A stretch of 9,089 nt of DNA from Verrucomicrobiota bacterium (GTDB lineage: Bacteria > Verrucomicrobiota > Verrucomicrobiia > Opitutales > Opitutaceae): positions 1 through 9,089 of the forward strand of contig JAURJO010000210.1 of assembly GCA_030832235.1 (NCBI GenBank), given 5' to 3'. The notes below the pieces were generated by a model that ran no database searches, was not told the origin of the DNA, and worked only from the letters and a program-made list of their open reading frames with translations. The position numbers and the translations under genes were made by a program. Below, piece after piece: positions 1 to 5,889 of this stretch; the first letter of the stretch is position 1; each line of letters starts with the position of its first letter.

Positions 1-667
1 CCTCCTTGCGTTCGCCGCCGCGGTACGGGGCGTGTTCGCGGGGTTCGAGACGGGGCTCATCGCGACGCGGTTCGCGCGGCTCGAAGCGGCCTTCGTCGCG
101 CCGGGGCTCGCGAGGGCCGCCCTCGCGGCGTTCCCGCCGATCGCGCGGCTGGAAGGTTCCGCGATCCTCGCGGCGAGGGGCGGCGCCGGGAGCTTCCCAG
201 CGAACCTCCGACCGGCGGGTGGATTCCGGCGGCAGGATATTGATCTCCGACTTGGCTTCCGGAGCCGCGGGCGCGGCCGGAGTAGGCGAAGGTGCCTGTG
301 CCGGTGTCGCCACCGGTGCCGGAACGGCGGCGGCCGGGGCCGGAGCCGCGGGCTCGGCCGGCGGTGGGGCGCCCACGGAAGTCTCACCCGTGAACGGATT
401 GCGGTACTCGCTCTTCGGGGTGATGACCTCGAGGGAGCTGGGCTTGTAACCGGCCGGGGTGGCCGGGCTGCTGGCGGGGGCGCTGGACGCCGGGCGTTTG
501 CCACGGGCCAGACCCGAACCGCGAGTGCTTCCGAACGAGCCGAAGGCCGGTGCGGGGCTGCTGGCGGGGGCCGCCTGGGGGGCGGCGGAGTCCGCGGACC
601 CGGAGGCCGGGGCGGACAAGTCGGCGGGGGCCGGGGTCGGCGCGCCTGACTTTTCATTAGCTGACAT
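1..667 (-). CDS. Partial disordered protein: Pro/Ala-rich N-terminus, Arg/Glu repeat tail
   Basis: The frame opens at an ATG (665-667) and stays open for 222 codons to the left edge, so the C-terminus is missing. I do not recognise the family. Residues 1-71 and 100-138 are almost only Ala, Pro, Ser and Gly. Between them lies a more complex segment (about 72-97, including YKPSSLEVITPKSEYRNPF), followed by a second at 139-160 (SEINILPPES). From about 164 the chain is rich in Arg, Glu, Asp and Pro, with a 12-residue tandem repeat starting at P185, P197 and P209 (PREPRRDEGRFE, PREPRRDEPRLE, PREH). No signal peptide or membrane segment is visible, so it is probably cytosolic. Third codon positions are strongly G/C, which supports this frame over the long plus-strand frames opposite. 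Charged tails like this occur in RNA-binding proteins, but that role is only a guess. The leader has no Shine-Dalgarno sequence. Confidence 0.8.
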   Translation of the reverse strand, partial: MSANEKSGAPTPAPADLSAPASGSADSAAPQAAPASSPAPAFGSFGSTRGSGLARGKRPASSAPASSPATPAGYKPSSLEVITPKSEYRNPFTGETSVGAPPPAEPAAPAPAAAVPAPVATPAQAPSPTPAAPAAPEAKSEINILPPESTRRSEVRWEAPGAAPRREDRGTFQPRDRRERREGGPREPRRDEGRFEPREPRRDEPRLEPREHAPYRGGERKE

Positions 668-836
668 GTCTTTGTGTGTTTGTGTTTGAGGCGATCCGGC
701 GCGGAGGCGCGGGCGGTTCGCGGGGTTCACGTCCGCCGGAGCGTTTGAAGGCTCGACGGGGGCGCGAGGGGTCAGGGTCGCGGTGGCCCTACCTGCTGGC
801 AAGTGGCAATTCCTGCCGTGGCCGTGGAGCGCGGTT
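668..836. other. Leader and upstream region of the minus-strand partial gene
   Basis: On the minus strand the 20 bases or so before the ATG at 667 are made only of A and C with little else (AAACACAAACACACAAAGAC), unlike the GC-rich surroundings. No convincing -35/-10 pair stands out further upstream. The rest, to about 836, is GC-rich and matches none of the repeat modules seen to its right. A promoter for the minus-strand gene should lie here, but I cannot place it. Confidence 0.4.
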
Positions 837-1283
837 CGCAGGATGAGGAAGCGGCGGCAGGCCTGTCCGACCTTCCCGACCTTCTGTTCCAAACGATGGG
901 GTTCGTGACGCGCTCCCGTATCGCTCCGCGTGGTGACAACCACGGATGGACACGAATCGACACGGATAAATGCGTTTCGTTTGTAGCCGGGGTCCGGCGA
1001 CCCCGGACGATGCCGGCGACCGTACGGCCGAAGGCCTTTCCGAATCGCTCCGCGGCTTTGACCGCGGATTTCGCCGATGTCGCGGATGAGCAAGTGGCGG
1101 AGGGTCTTGCCGATCTTCCCGATCTTCTGTTCCACGCTCGGGTCATCCTGACGCGCTACCGTATCGCTCCGCGGGGTGGAAACCACCGATGGACGCGGAT
1201 TCACATGGATCCGGTCCCTTGGTCCTCTGGACCGTTGTACCTTTGGTCGGATGTCGCGGATGAGGAACTTGGCGGCTGGCCTG
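837..1283. repeat. Composite intergenic repeat block 1 (D-E-A-B-C-D-E-A, then partial D)
   Basis: This block holds two runs of the window's dispersed repeat. Module D (GCGGATGAG followed by a segment ending CTTCTGTTCCA) is at about 838-892 and 1056-1134. Module E (CGTATCGCTCCGCG) is at about 900-935 and 1142-1178. Module A (near AACCACGGATGGACACGGAT) is at 938-968 and 1181-1210. Module B, a hairpin, is at 987-1006. Module C (CGGCCGAAGGC, then CGAATCGCTCCGCGGC) is at 1025-1056. A further fragment of D (GATGTCGCGGATGAGGAA) starts at 1248. The two A modules are 243 bases apart. Open frames across the block give the peptide NHGWTRIDTD, often seen as spurious proteins in Opitutaceae-type genomes, but nothing here looks like a real gene. 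From 1284 to 1370 there is only a small hairpin (1314-1318 with 1322-1326) and GC-rich sequence. Confidence 0.8.
987..1006. repeat. Perfect 8-bp hairpin, repeat module B (copy 1)
   Basis: The sequence CCGGGGTCCGGCGACCCCGG folds into a perfect 8-bp stem with a CGGC loop. The same 20 bases occur at 7789-7808. The surrounding 33 bases (982-1014) match 7784-7816 with one difference. It lacks a T-run on either side, so it is more like a REP-type palindrome than a terminator. Confidence 0.8.
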
Positions 1284-1370
1284 TCGCAGCGCTCCTTTTT
1301 TCGGGTACAACGCGCCCTGTAAGGGCCGCTCGCTCAGTCGTTCGCTCCCGCCGTCCGCCGTGCGGGCGCG

Positions 1371-1607
1371 ATGAAGTGCACCACCTATTTCCGACACATG
1401 CGTCTGCGGCCCGACCGGGCTGCCATTCTGGACGAATGGATCCTGTTGGCGTCGCGGCACCCCGATCGCGAGGAAGTCCAGTCAGACGGACGCCTCCGCC
1501 GCTGGCGCCGTATCCCGGCCGCCGGCGGACGCGTTTTGCGCGTTGTGCTTCTAGCGGACGGTGAAACCATCCATAACGCCTTTTTCGACCGAAACGCCCG
1601 CCCGTGA
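1371..1607 (+). CDS. Small protein upstream of DUF2283 gene, putative toxin-antitoxin-like partner
   Basis: A 78-residue protein whose stop overlaps the start of the next gene (GTGA, 1604-1607), so the two are almost certainly co-translated. Visible motifs are RPDR at 13-16, EWI at 22-24, HP at 30-31, EEVQ at 34-37, DGRLRRW at 39-45, a hydrophobic strand LRVVLL at 56-61, and DGETIHNAFFDR at 63-74. From memory, proteins with this pattern sit directly before DUF2283 genes in many bacteria and resemble the small DUF4258-type proteins. DUF4258/DUF2283 pairs have been discussed as toxin-antitoxin-like modules, but I cannot confirm the family here. There is no signal peptide or membrane segment. 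No Shine-Dalgarno precedes the ATG. The gene starts 88 bases after the last recognisable repeat fragment, in a gap otherwise filled with repeats, which fits a mobile or dispensable module. Confidence 0.75.
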   Translation: MKCTTYFRHMRLRPDRAAILDEWILLASRHPDREEVQSDGRLRRWRRIPAAGGRVLRVVLLADGETIHNAFFDRNARP

Positions 1608-1858
1608 AAGTCACCTACTTTTCCGATACCGACACCGCCCTGCTCGAGTTCTCCTCAGCCAGGGTCGTCTCCACCCGGGAGATCACCCCCGATGTGGTGG
1701 TGGATCTCGACGCGCACGGCCGGCCGGTGAGCATCACCATAGAGCACGCTCGTAGCGTTGACCTCCGTCGTGCCACTCGTGTCGCCGGACAAAGGCTCCC
1801 TCGCCATTCCCGGAGGCGGATCAAAGCGCTTACTCCCGGTTCCGGCAGCGGAAGCTAG
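1604..1858 (+). CDS. DUF2283 family small protein
   Basis: An 84-residue protein starting at GTG, overlapping the previous gene by 4 bases. The first 50 residues match the DUF2283 pattern: MKVTYFSDTDTALLEF at 1-16, a variable strand, then VVVDLDAHGRPVSITIEHA at 31-49. DUF2283 proteins are usually small single-domain proteins of about 50-75 residues with no proven biochemical role, often paired with another small gene and suspected of being antitoxin-like. The tail from about residue 52 to 84 is basic and then Gly/Ser-rich (RRATRVAGQRLPRHSRRR, later GSGSGS) and does not look like the usual family end. It may be a genuine extension or the result of an old frameshift or read-through into repeat-derived sequence. 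The start is fixed by the overlap; an ATG is not available nearby. Confidence 0.8.
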   Translation: MKVTYFSDTDTALLEFSSARVVSTREITPDVVVDLDAHGRPVSITIEHARSVDLRRATRVAGQRLPRHSRRRIKALTPGSGSGS

Positions 1859-1938
1859 TGGAGGGCAGGAAAGGGCGAGCGCGGGCTAGGGCGCGAGGCG
1901 GCGCTTTCAGGGAGCGCTGAATTGTGCCGCGTGGGGTG

Positions 1939-2231
1939 AACCACGAAGGGACACGAATGGGAACGGCTTGGTGTAGCCGCGGCCGCCCTCCTTCGCCAAG
2001 GCTTCGGCGGGCGAGCCCGCCGCGGATCCTGCTGAAACCGGGACGACCGAAGGCTGTCCCGAACCGCTCCGCGGCTTTGACCGCGGATTTCGCCGATGTC
2101 GCGGATGAGGAAGCGACGACAGGTCTCACCGAACTTCCCGACCTATTGTTCCAAGCAACGCGGTTCGTGATGCGCTCCCGTATCGCTCCGTGTGGGTTCA
2201 ACCACGGATGGACGCGGATTCACACGGATGA
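1939..2231. repeat. Composite intergenic repeat block 2 (A-B-C-D-E-A)
   Basis: This is the cleanest full unit of the dispersed repeat. Module A is at 1939-1964 (AACCACGAAGGGACACGAAT). A B-type hairpin follows (GGCGGGCGAGCCCGCC at 2006-2021), then module C at 2045-2075, module D at 2076-2152, module E at 2161-2199 and a second module A at 2200-2231. The two A modules are 261 bases apart, close to the 243 bases in block 1. Here the B position carries a different palindrome from the one in block 1, so hairpin cores are swapped while the flanking modules stay. The 80 bases between the DUF2283 stop and this block hold nothing I recognise. Confidence 0.8.
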
Positions 2232-2260
2232 ACTAGGGACGGGCCGGTTGGAGCCCGGTT

Positions 2261-2319
2261 CCTGCGTCTTTTGTGCCTCCTCGCGGCCATGCGATGCCTT
2301 GGCCGCGAAAAGGCGCAGG
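2261..2319. repeat. Long imperfect inverted-repeat element, copy 1
   Basis: The left arm (2261-2288, CCTGCGTCTTTT then, after a 9-base bulge, CGCGGCC) pairs with the right arm (2301-2319, GGCCGCGAAAAGGCGCAGG): 7 bp, bulge, 5 bp, a G-T wobble, 6 bp, with a 12-base loop. A related element is at 7855-7919 and shares TGGCCGC, AGGCGCAGG and the CTGCG ends. Both lie near A modules. There is no T-run, and no coding frame is supported in it. Confidence 0.65.
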
Positions 2320-2540
2320 CCGCGCGATACGGTGACGCTACGAGAGGTGGAGTGGGGAAGGCGACGGAGTTGGGCGATGGTGTTCAGGGGAAGCGTGATC
2401 GCTTGGCAGGGCTCGAACCACGAATGGGCACAAAGGTACACGAATCGCAGCGGCTTGGGGTAGACTCGCGGCGCAGTCCAGCCGCACCGCGGCGTTGAAG
2501 CGGCTTGCCAAGCGCTCGGCGGCGCGGGCACCGTGCGCCC
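2320..2540. other. Upstream region of the dUTPase gene, with an isolated A module
   Basis: An isolated module A copy (AACCACGAATGGGCACAAAG, 2416-2435, continuing to 2447) lies about 95 bases before the dUTPase start. The rest is GC-rich, with no recognisable gene. A promoter for the dUTPase gene should lie between 2448 and 2540, but no clear -10/-35 pair is visible. The 13 codons in frame before 2541 (starting at 2505) are Arg-rich and do not look like part of the protein. Confidence 0.5.
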
Positions 2541-2912
2541 ATGGACAAGCTAGAGGAAATCTTCCGCATGCAGGACGCGTTGAATCAGCGGATCGGCGTG
2601 CATCTGCCGCCGCCGACCGATGAAGAAAAGGCCAAGTGGATCCTCAACTACACGCGCGCGATGCAGCAGGAGACGGCCGAGCTGATCGACAGCGTGCCGT
2701 GGAAGTGGTGGGCCAAGTATCAGAAGTTCGACGAGCAGAACGCCCGCGTCGAGGTGGTCGATCTGTTCCACTTCCTGGTCTCTCTCGCCCAGACCTTGGG
2801 CATGACCGCGGACGACGTTTACCAAGCGTACCTGAAGAAGAACGCGGTAAACTTCCAACGGCAGGACAGTGGTTACGTCCGAAAGGACGAGACCGATTCG
2901 AAACACATCTGA
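2541..2912 (+). CDS. All-alpha dUTP diphosphatase (dUTPase_2/MazG-like)
   Basis: A 123-residue cytosolic enzyme of the dimeric, all-alpha NTP pyrophosphatase type, predicted to hydrolyse dUTP to dUMP and pyrophosphate. This keeps uracil out of DNA and supplies dUMP for dTMP synthesis. The metal-binding signature is clear: E44xxE47 in QQETAELID, then E71xxD74 in ARVEVVDLFHFLVSL. The W54-K-W-W57 stretch between them matches the substrate-contacting segment of this family. The N-terminus (MDKLEEIFRMQDALNQRIG) also fits. I chose the ATG at 2541 rather than an in-frame ATG at 2505, because the extra residues (MPSARRRGHRAP) are not family-like. It stands alone on the plus strand between repeat gaps. 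It is unrelated in fold to the trimeric Dut enzyme. A relaxed MazG-like specificity for other nucleotides cannot be excluded. Confidence 0.88.
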   Translation: MDKLEEIFRMQDALNQRIGVHLPPPTDEEKAKWILNYTRAMQQETAELIDSVPWKWWAKYQKFDEQNARVEVVDLFHFLVSLAQTLGMTADDVYQAYLKKNAVNFQRQDSGYVRKDETDSKHI

Positions 2913-3112
2913 CCTGGCGCGGCTCCGCCGTCACAAAAGCTCCGCTGAGGCGGCCTCGCTCCGGGAGGGACGATTAAGGCCGTGTCCGACGATCCGAGGG
3001 TGGAGCCCTCGTTCACATCTCACGGATTTCCTCAATATCCCGTGCCTCGTCTACCTGGAGAATGGCGTGCGGTTTAGCCGAGGTTGGCTGGCTCCGATGA
3101 TAAGGATACCCC
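2913..3112. other. Gene-free stretch after the dUTPase gene, with a small hairpin
   Basis: No gene is supported here. A perfect 6-bp stem with a 5-base loop (CGAGGG 2995-3000, CCCTCG 3006-3011) lies about 85 bases past the dUTPase stop. It has no following T-run, so a terminator role is possible but weak. Together with the next feature this makes up the gap between two convergent genes. Confidence 0.45.
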
Positions 3113-3225
3113 GGCGGCCGATGGCTTTCCCGAATCGCTCCGCGGTTTTGTCCACGGACTTCACTCATGGCGCGGATGAGTGAAATCCGTCCGAGCCGCT
3201 GAATATCGCGGCCATTCTGTTCAAG
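3113..3225. repeat. Degenerate repeat block 3 (C-D)
   Basis: A diverged copy of modules C and D: GGCCGATGGC, then CGAATCGCTCCGCGG (3131-3145), then a D-like part ending in GCGCGGATGAG (3170-3180) and ATTCTGTTC (3213-3221). No A module follows. The D part has changed in a way that makes a strong hairpin (separate entry). From 3226 to 3358 I see nothing further. Confidence 0.65.
3154..3190. terminator. Strong hairpin between convergent genes, possible bidirectional terminator
   Basis: The arms 3154-3168 (ACGGACTTCACTCAT) and 3176-3190 (ATGAGTGAAATCCGT) pair over 15 positions with one C-A mismatch, around a 7-base loop (GGCGCGG). It lies between the stops of the dUTPase gene (2912, plus) and the ChaN-like gene (3359, minus), where a two-way transcription end would be expected. 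No U-tract follows on either strand, so it would be a non-canonical terminator. A purely repeat-derived palindrome is the alternative. Confidence 0.4.
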
Positions 3226-3358
3226 CATCGCCGCCGTGTGTCCTGAACCACTTCGCGGCCCGATCGGAAACGCGCCGCCGGGGGCAAGGGAGTCGTCACC
3301 CCCCTGCGCGGGTTGAGTGAGCGCCGTATTGAATTCGGATCCGGCGCGTCGGGTTTGA

Positions 3359-4360
3359 TCAGCGCGCGACTGGTGGATGACCCGGCGGTAGCGCGATCTT
3401 CGGCAGCACGCGGACGTAGTCGCCGGGCGGCCGGCCGAGAGAACGCAGGTCCGCGTGGGAAATCGTCACGTCTCGGCTCGCGGCTTTGTCGGCGGCGGAG
3501 AGGACGAGTTCCCCGCTCTCCGTGATGAGCACGATGCGCTCGGTGATCTCCGGTAGACGGCGTCGCACGCGTTCGGCTGTGCCTAGGCCGTAGCGCACAT
3601 GGCCGGCGCCGGCCACGACAAAGGCGACGCGTTTGGTGCCGTCGATCGGCCGGAGCGCAGCAACGATGTTGGCCGCCATGGTCTCGTCGCGGCTGGCCTG
3701 GGCCTCGAACATCGGCCGCAGTTTCGCGGGGTCGACCGCCATGTGCACCGCCAGTTCGAGCTGCATCAGGCGCTCGTAGGCCGGGTCGTCGAGGTGGACT
3801 TCGGCCGGGAGTTGCGCCCGCTGCTCCGCGGGCAGTTTTGCCAGTCCGCCGCCTCGGCTCACCGCGCGGATCACGGCGGCGGGCGCATTCAGCGCGCGGA
3901 TCGGGAGTCGGCGCGCGCGGGCGAATTCGCACAACGGCTCGTAGTCGCGGTAATTGCGCCACTTCTTTTCCCATTCGATCGCCGCGGCCAGCGCCGCGAA
4001 GCTGATCTCGCCGCGGGCGTAACGATCGACCGCCGGCTGGTCCCGCGCCTCAAGTTGCTCGAGGCAAAGCGTCAGCGGCCGGCCCGATGCGAAGAGCTCC
4101 TGCAGCAGTCGTAACTGGAGTTCATGGTGACGGCGGATGGTGTGCGCCTCGCCCATGTAAACCACGTCGGCCTTGGCCAGATCGGCCATGACGTCGGCGT
4201 GTTCCGCTTCCTCGCCTCGCGTGAGGTCGATCCAGCACTCGGGCGCTCGCGCGGGTGTGGTCGAGAGCCTGACCGTTGTGCAGCCGGAGAAAAACAGGAC
4301 GGCAGCCAGCGCGAGGCTGGTGTTCCGCGGCCACGAGCCGGACGCGTGGTGGGATCTCAT
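3359..4360 (-). CDS. ChaN-type (haem-binding uptake/Tiki superfamily) lipoprotein
   Basis: A 333-residue predicted lipoprotein. The N-terminus has a hydrophobic stretch (16-24) ending in a lipobox, FFSGC, with Cys27 as the lipidation site. Family motifs follow in order: YMGEAHTIRRHHE (68-80), the strand LTLCLEQLE (96-104), W130/Y137 region EWEKKWRNYRDYEP, QASRDETMAANI (221-232) and VVAGAGHVRYG (248-258). These are typical of the ChaN/DUF399 group within the superfamily that also contains the TIKI proteases and EreA-like enzymes. In Campylobacter, ChaN is an outer-membrane haem-binding lipoprotein linked to iron uptake. Whether this one binds haem or is an enzyme cannot be told from sequence alone. 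The start overlaps the upstream PqaA-like stop (ATGA, 4357-4360), pointing to translational coupling. No iron-uptake receptor gene is visible next to it. Confidence 0.85.
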   Translation of the reverse strand: MRSHHASGSWPRNTSLALAAVLFFSGCTTVRLSTTPARAPECWIDLTRGEEAEHADVMADLAKADVVYMGEAHTIRRHHELQLRLLQELFASGRPLTLCLEQLEARDQPAVDRYARGEISFAALAAAIEWEKKWRNYRDYEPLCEFARARRLPIRALNAPAAVIRAVSRGGGLAKLPAEQRAQLPAEVHLDDPAYERLMQLELAVHMAVDPAKLRPMFEAQASRDETMAANIVAALRPIDGTKRVAFVVAGAGHVRYGLGTAERVRRRLPEITERIVLITESGELVLSAADKAASRDVTISHADLRSLGRPPGDYVRVLPKIALPPGHPPVAR

Positions 4361-5799
4361 TGGGAGAGGAATCCCTTCGGCCGTTCGATTTGGAACGCCC
4401 CGAAGGGCAGCTTGCGCGGCGTGACTGTGACCTCGGTCGTGAGTTTCAAGGGCGCCGGTCCGCCGAGATCATACTCCATCTCGACGAGGTAGGCGGTCCA
4501 ACCCGCGGCAGGCTCCGGCACGGTGGCGCGGATATCGGAGCCGGCGGCGTCGAGAGGCTCGGAGGTCCATTTTGCGCCGAAGGTCTCGAGGCGGAAGTCG
4601 CGCGCCGCGGGGTTCGTAGCGTGCCAGAGTCGTGCCTGCCGCGGGCGGTCCCCGGTGGAAACGACCAGCGCGCCGTTTTCGTGCCGCCAGGAAAGCTGGG
4701 GCAAACGGGCGCCGGTGACGATCGCGTGGTGCCAGGCGGCGATGGTGTTCGGGGCGTCGCTGTTCTTCAGCGAGTGATCGGTGTTGGGGATGTAGCGGAG
4801 GTATTTCGGTCCCGGCAGGTCGGCGAAGTAGAACTGCGACGAATCGGGCAGGAAGAACTGGTCGCCGCAGGCGTTGATCATGAGCTTGGGCAGTGCGAGG
4901 CGGTCGCGGTACGAGAACGGATCCTCGATGTTGTACAGCGCGCGCGCCTCGGGTGTTCCGCTCCAGCCCATGATGCCCTGCCGGAAGTAGTCCCCGACCG
5001 CGGGTGCGAAAAACCCGTAGGCCCGGTGATGGTGGTCCATCGATTTCTCGACGTTCAGGATGTCGATCACCAGCGGGCATACCGCCACGACGCGGCGATC
5101 GACGATCGCGGTCGTCCAAGCGGTCCAGCCGCGCTTCGACGCGCCCGAGACCACGAATTGCTCGATCTTGCGCGCACCCCCTTCCGGGGAGGCGAGGAAC
5201 TCTGTCACGGCGTCCATCGCGCGGACCGCCGCCTTGGTCATCGGAAGCCGGGCCGGCCAGCGTTCGTCACCCGTCTCGAGAAAACGCAGCCAAGTGCGCG
5301 CGATGAAATCGTCCTCCTTCCGTTCCTTGCCATCGCCCTCGAGTGTAAGGGGCTGGTTTGGAATGTTGCGTACCTCGGCGATGATCGAGCGCGTGGCCTT
5401 CGCCACCTCGACGAGTTCGCGCGACGGTCGCGGGGCCGGACCCGGGCGGTTGGAGCCGCCGGAAATAAAGAGCAACACAGCGGAGTGCTCGATCCGCGGC
5501 GGGCGGATGATGGTCACCCAGTGTTGCCACGGAACGGGCTGCGAGCCGCCCGGCGGGGTCCAGTGCTGCGAAATGACGTCGAGCACGTCAGCGCTGACGC
5601 CCTCCGCCTCAAGCCCGCCGGTCCGTTTCCAGGAAAAATTCGCGTCCGGGGCCGCGACGTAGCGGTCGAGTGCGGTGGTGGTGGCGCCGGCGCGTGGGGT
5701 GCCCGCGGCCGAGAGCGGACCCGCCGCGATCAGCAGGATGGCGAGCGCGGCGGCTGTAAAAAACAAGTGGGTAAAACGAGATGGGGTAGGGGAGCGCAT
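4357..5799 (-). CDS. pqaA: PhoPQ-activated pathogenicity-related (PqaA-type) secreted alpha/beta hydrolase
   Basis: A 480-residue exported protein of the PhoPQ-related family (PqaA of Salmonella; AutA/AutB of Dictyostelium). A signal peptide is evident: basic start, hydrophobic core at about 11-29, likely cleavage after LSA (30-32). The alpha/beta-hydrolase features are in place: an HWVTIIRP and AVLLFISGG strand region (93-115), the nucleophile elbow VSGASKRGW with Ser221, Asp313 in ACGDQFF and His342 in NTDHSL. Length fits the family. The C-terminal 100 residues form a beta-rich region (LSWRHENGALVVS onward), also usual. Its substrate is unknown in general; the family was named for PhoP/PhoQ activation and polymyxin resistance in Salmonella, which need not apply here. 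It follows the fumarase gene by 90 bases and overlaps the ChaN-like gene by 4. No Shine-Dalgarno precedes the ATG. Confidence 0.9.
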   Translation of the reverse strand: MRSPTPSRFTHLFFTAAALAILLIAAGPLSAAGTPRAGATTTALDRYVAAPDANFSWKRTGGLEAEGVSADVLDVISQHWTPPGGSQPVPWQHWVTIIRPPRIEHSAVLLFISGGSNRPGPAPRPSRELVEVAKATRSIIAEVRNIPNQPLTLEGDGKERKEDDFIARTWLRFLETGDERWPARLPMTKAAVRAMDAVTEFLASPEGGARKIEQFVVSGASKRGWTAWTTAIVDRRVVAVCPLVIDILNVEKSMDHHHRAYGFFAPAVGDYFRQGIMGWSGTPEARALYNIEDPFSYRDRLALPKLMINACGDQFFLPDSSQFYFADLPGPKYLRYIPNTDHSLKNSDAPNTIAAWHHAIVTGARLPQLSWRHENGALVVSTGDRPRQARLWHATNPAARDFRLETFGAKWTSEPLDAAGSDIRATVPEPAAGWTAYLVEMEYDLGGPAPLKLTTEVTVTPRKLPFGAFQIERPKGFLSQ

Positions 5800-5826
5800 G
5801 GCGGGATGCTTGTGAAACCAGCGTCG

Positions 5827-5842
5827 CTCCGGCGAGCCGGAG
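5827..5842. other. Small perfect palindrome between fumarase and PqaA-like genes
   Basis: CTCCGGCGAGCCGGAG forms a 7-bp stem with a 2-base loop (or 6 bp with 4). On the minus strand it lies after the fumarase stop and 28 bases before the PqaA-like start, with no T-run behind it. It could attenuate transcription or protect the mRNA end within the putative operon, but nothing in the sequence decides this. Confidence 0.4.
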
Positions 5843-5889
5843 TTTGCCGGGTTTCACCCCCGTGCCCCCGCCCTACGCCCGCGGCCCGC

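Noticed and set aside
32..649. Plus-strand open frames (32-649 and 6-449) over the left end
   Set aside because: They are low-complexity Arg/Gly/Ala frames opposite the minus-strand gene. That gene has a better start, G/C-rich third positions and a regular 12-residue repeat.
837..1210. Repeat block as a CRISPR array
   Set aside because: The repeated parts are long, diverged and in a set module order, without short identical repeats separated by unique spacers of even length. No cas gene is present.
1294..1300. T-run as a terminator tail
   Set aside because: No stable stem directly precedes the T-run on the plus strand, and no gene ends upstream of it there. As an A-run on the minus strand it has no terminator role.
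803..1564. A 253-codon plus-strand open frame spanning repeat block 1 and the small gene
   Set aside because: Its sequence is the translation of the dispersed repeat (NHGWTRIDTD-type peptides) and then runs out of frame through the 78-residue gene. Such frames are common spurious calls in genomes with this repeat.
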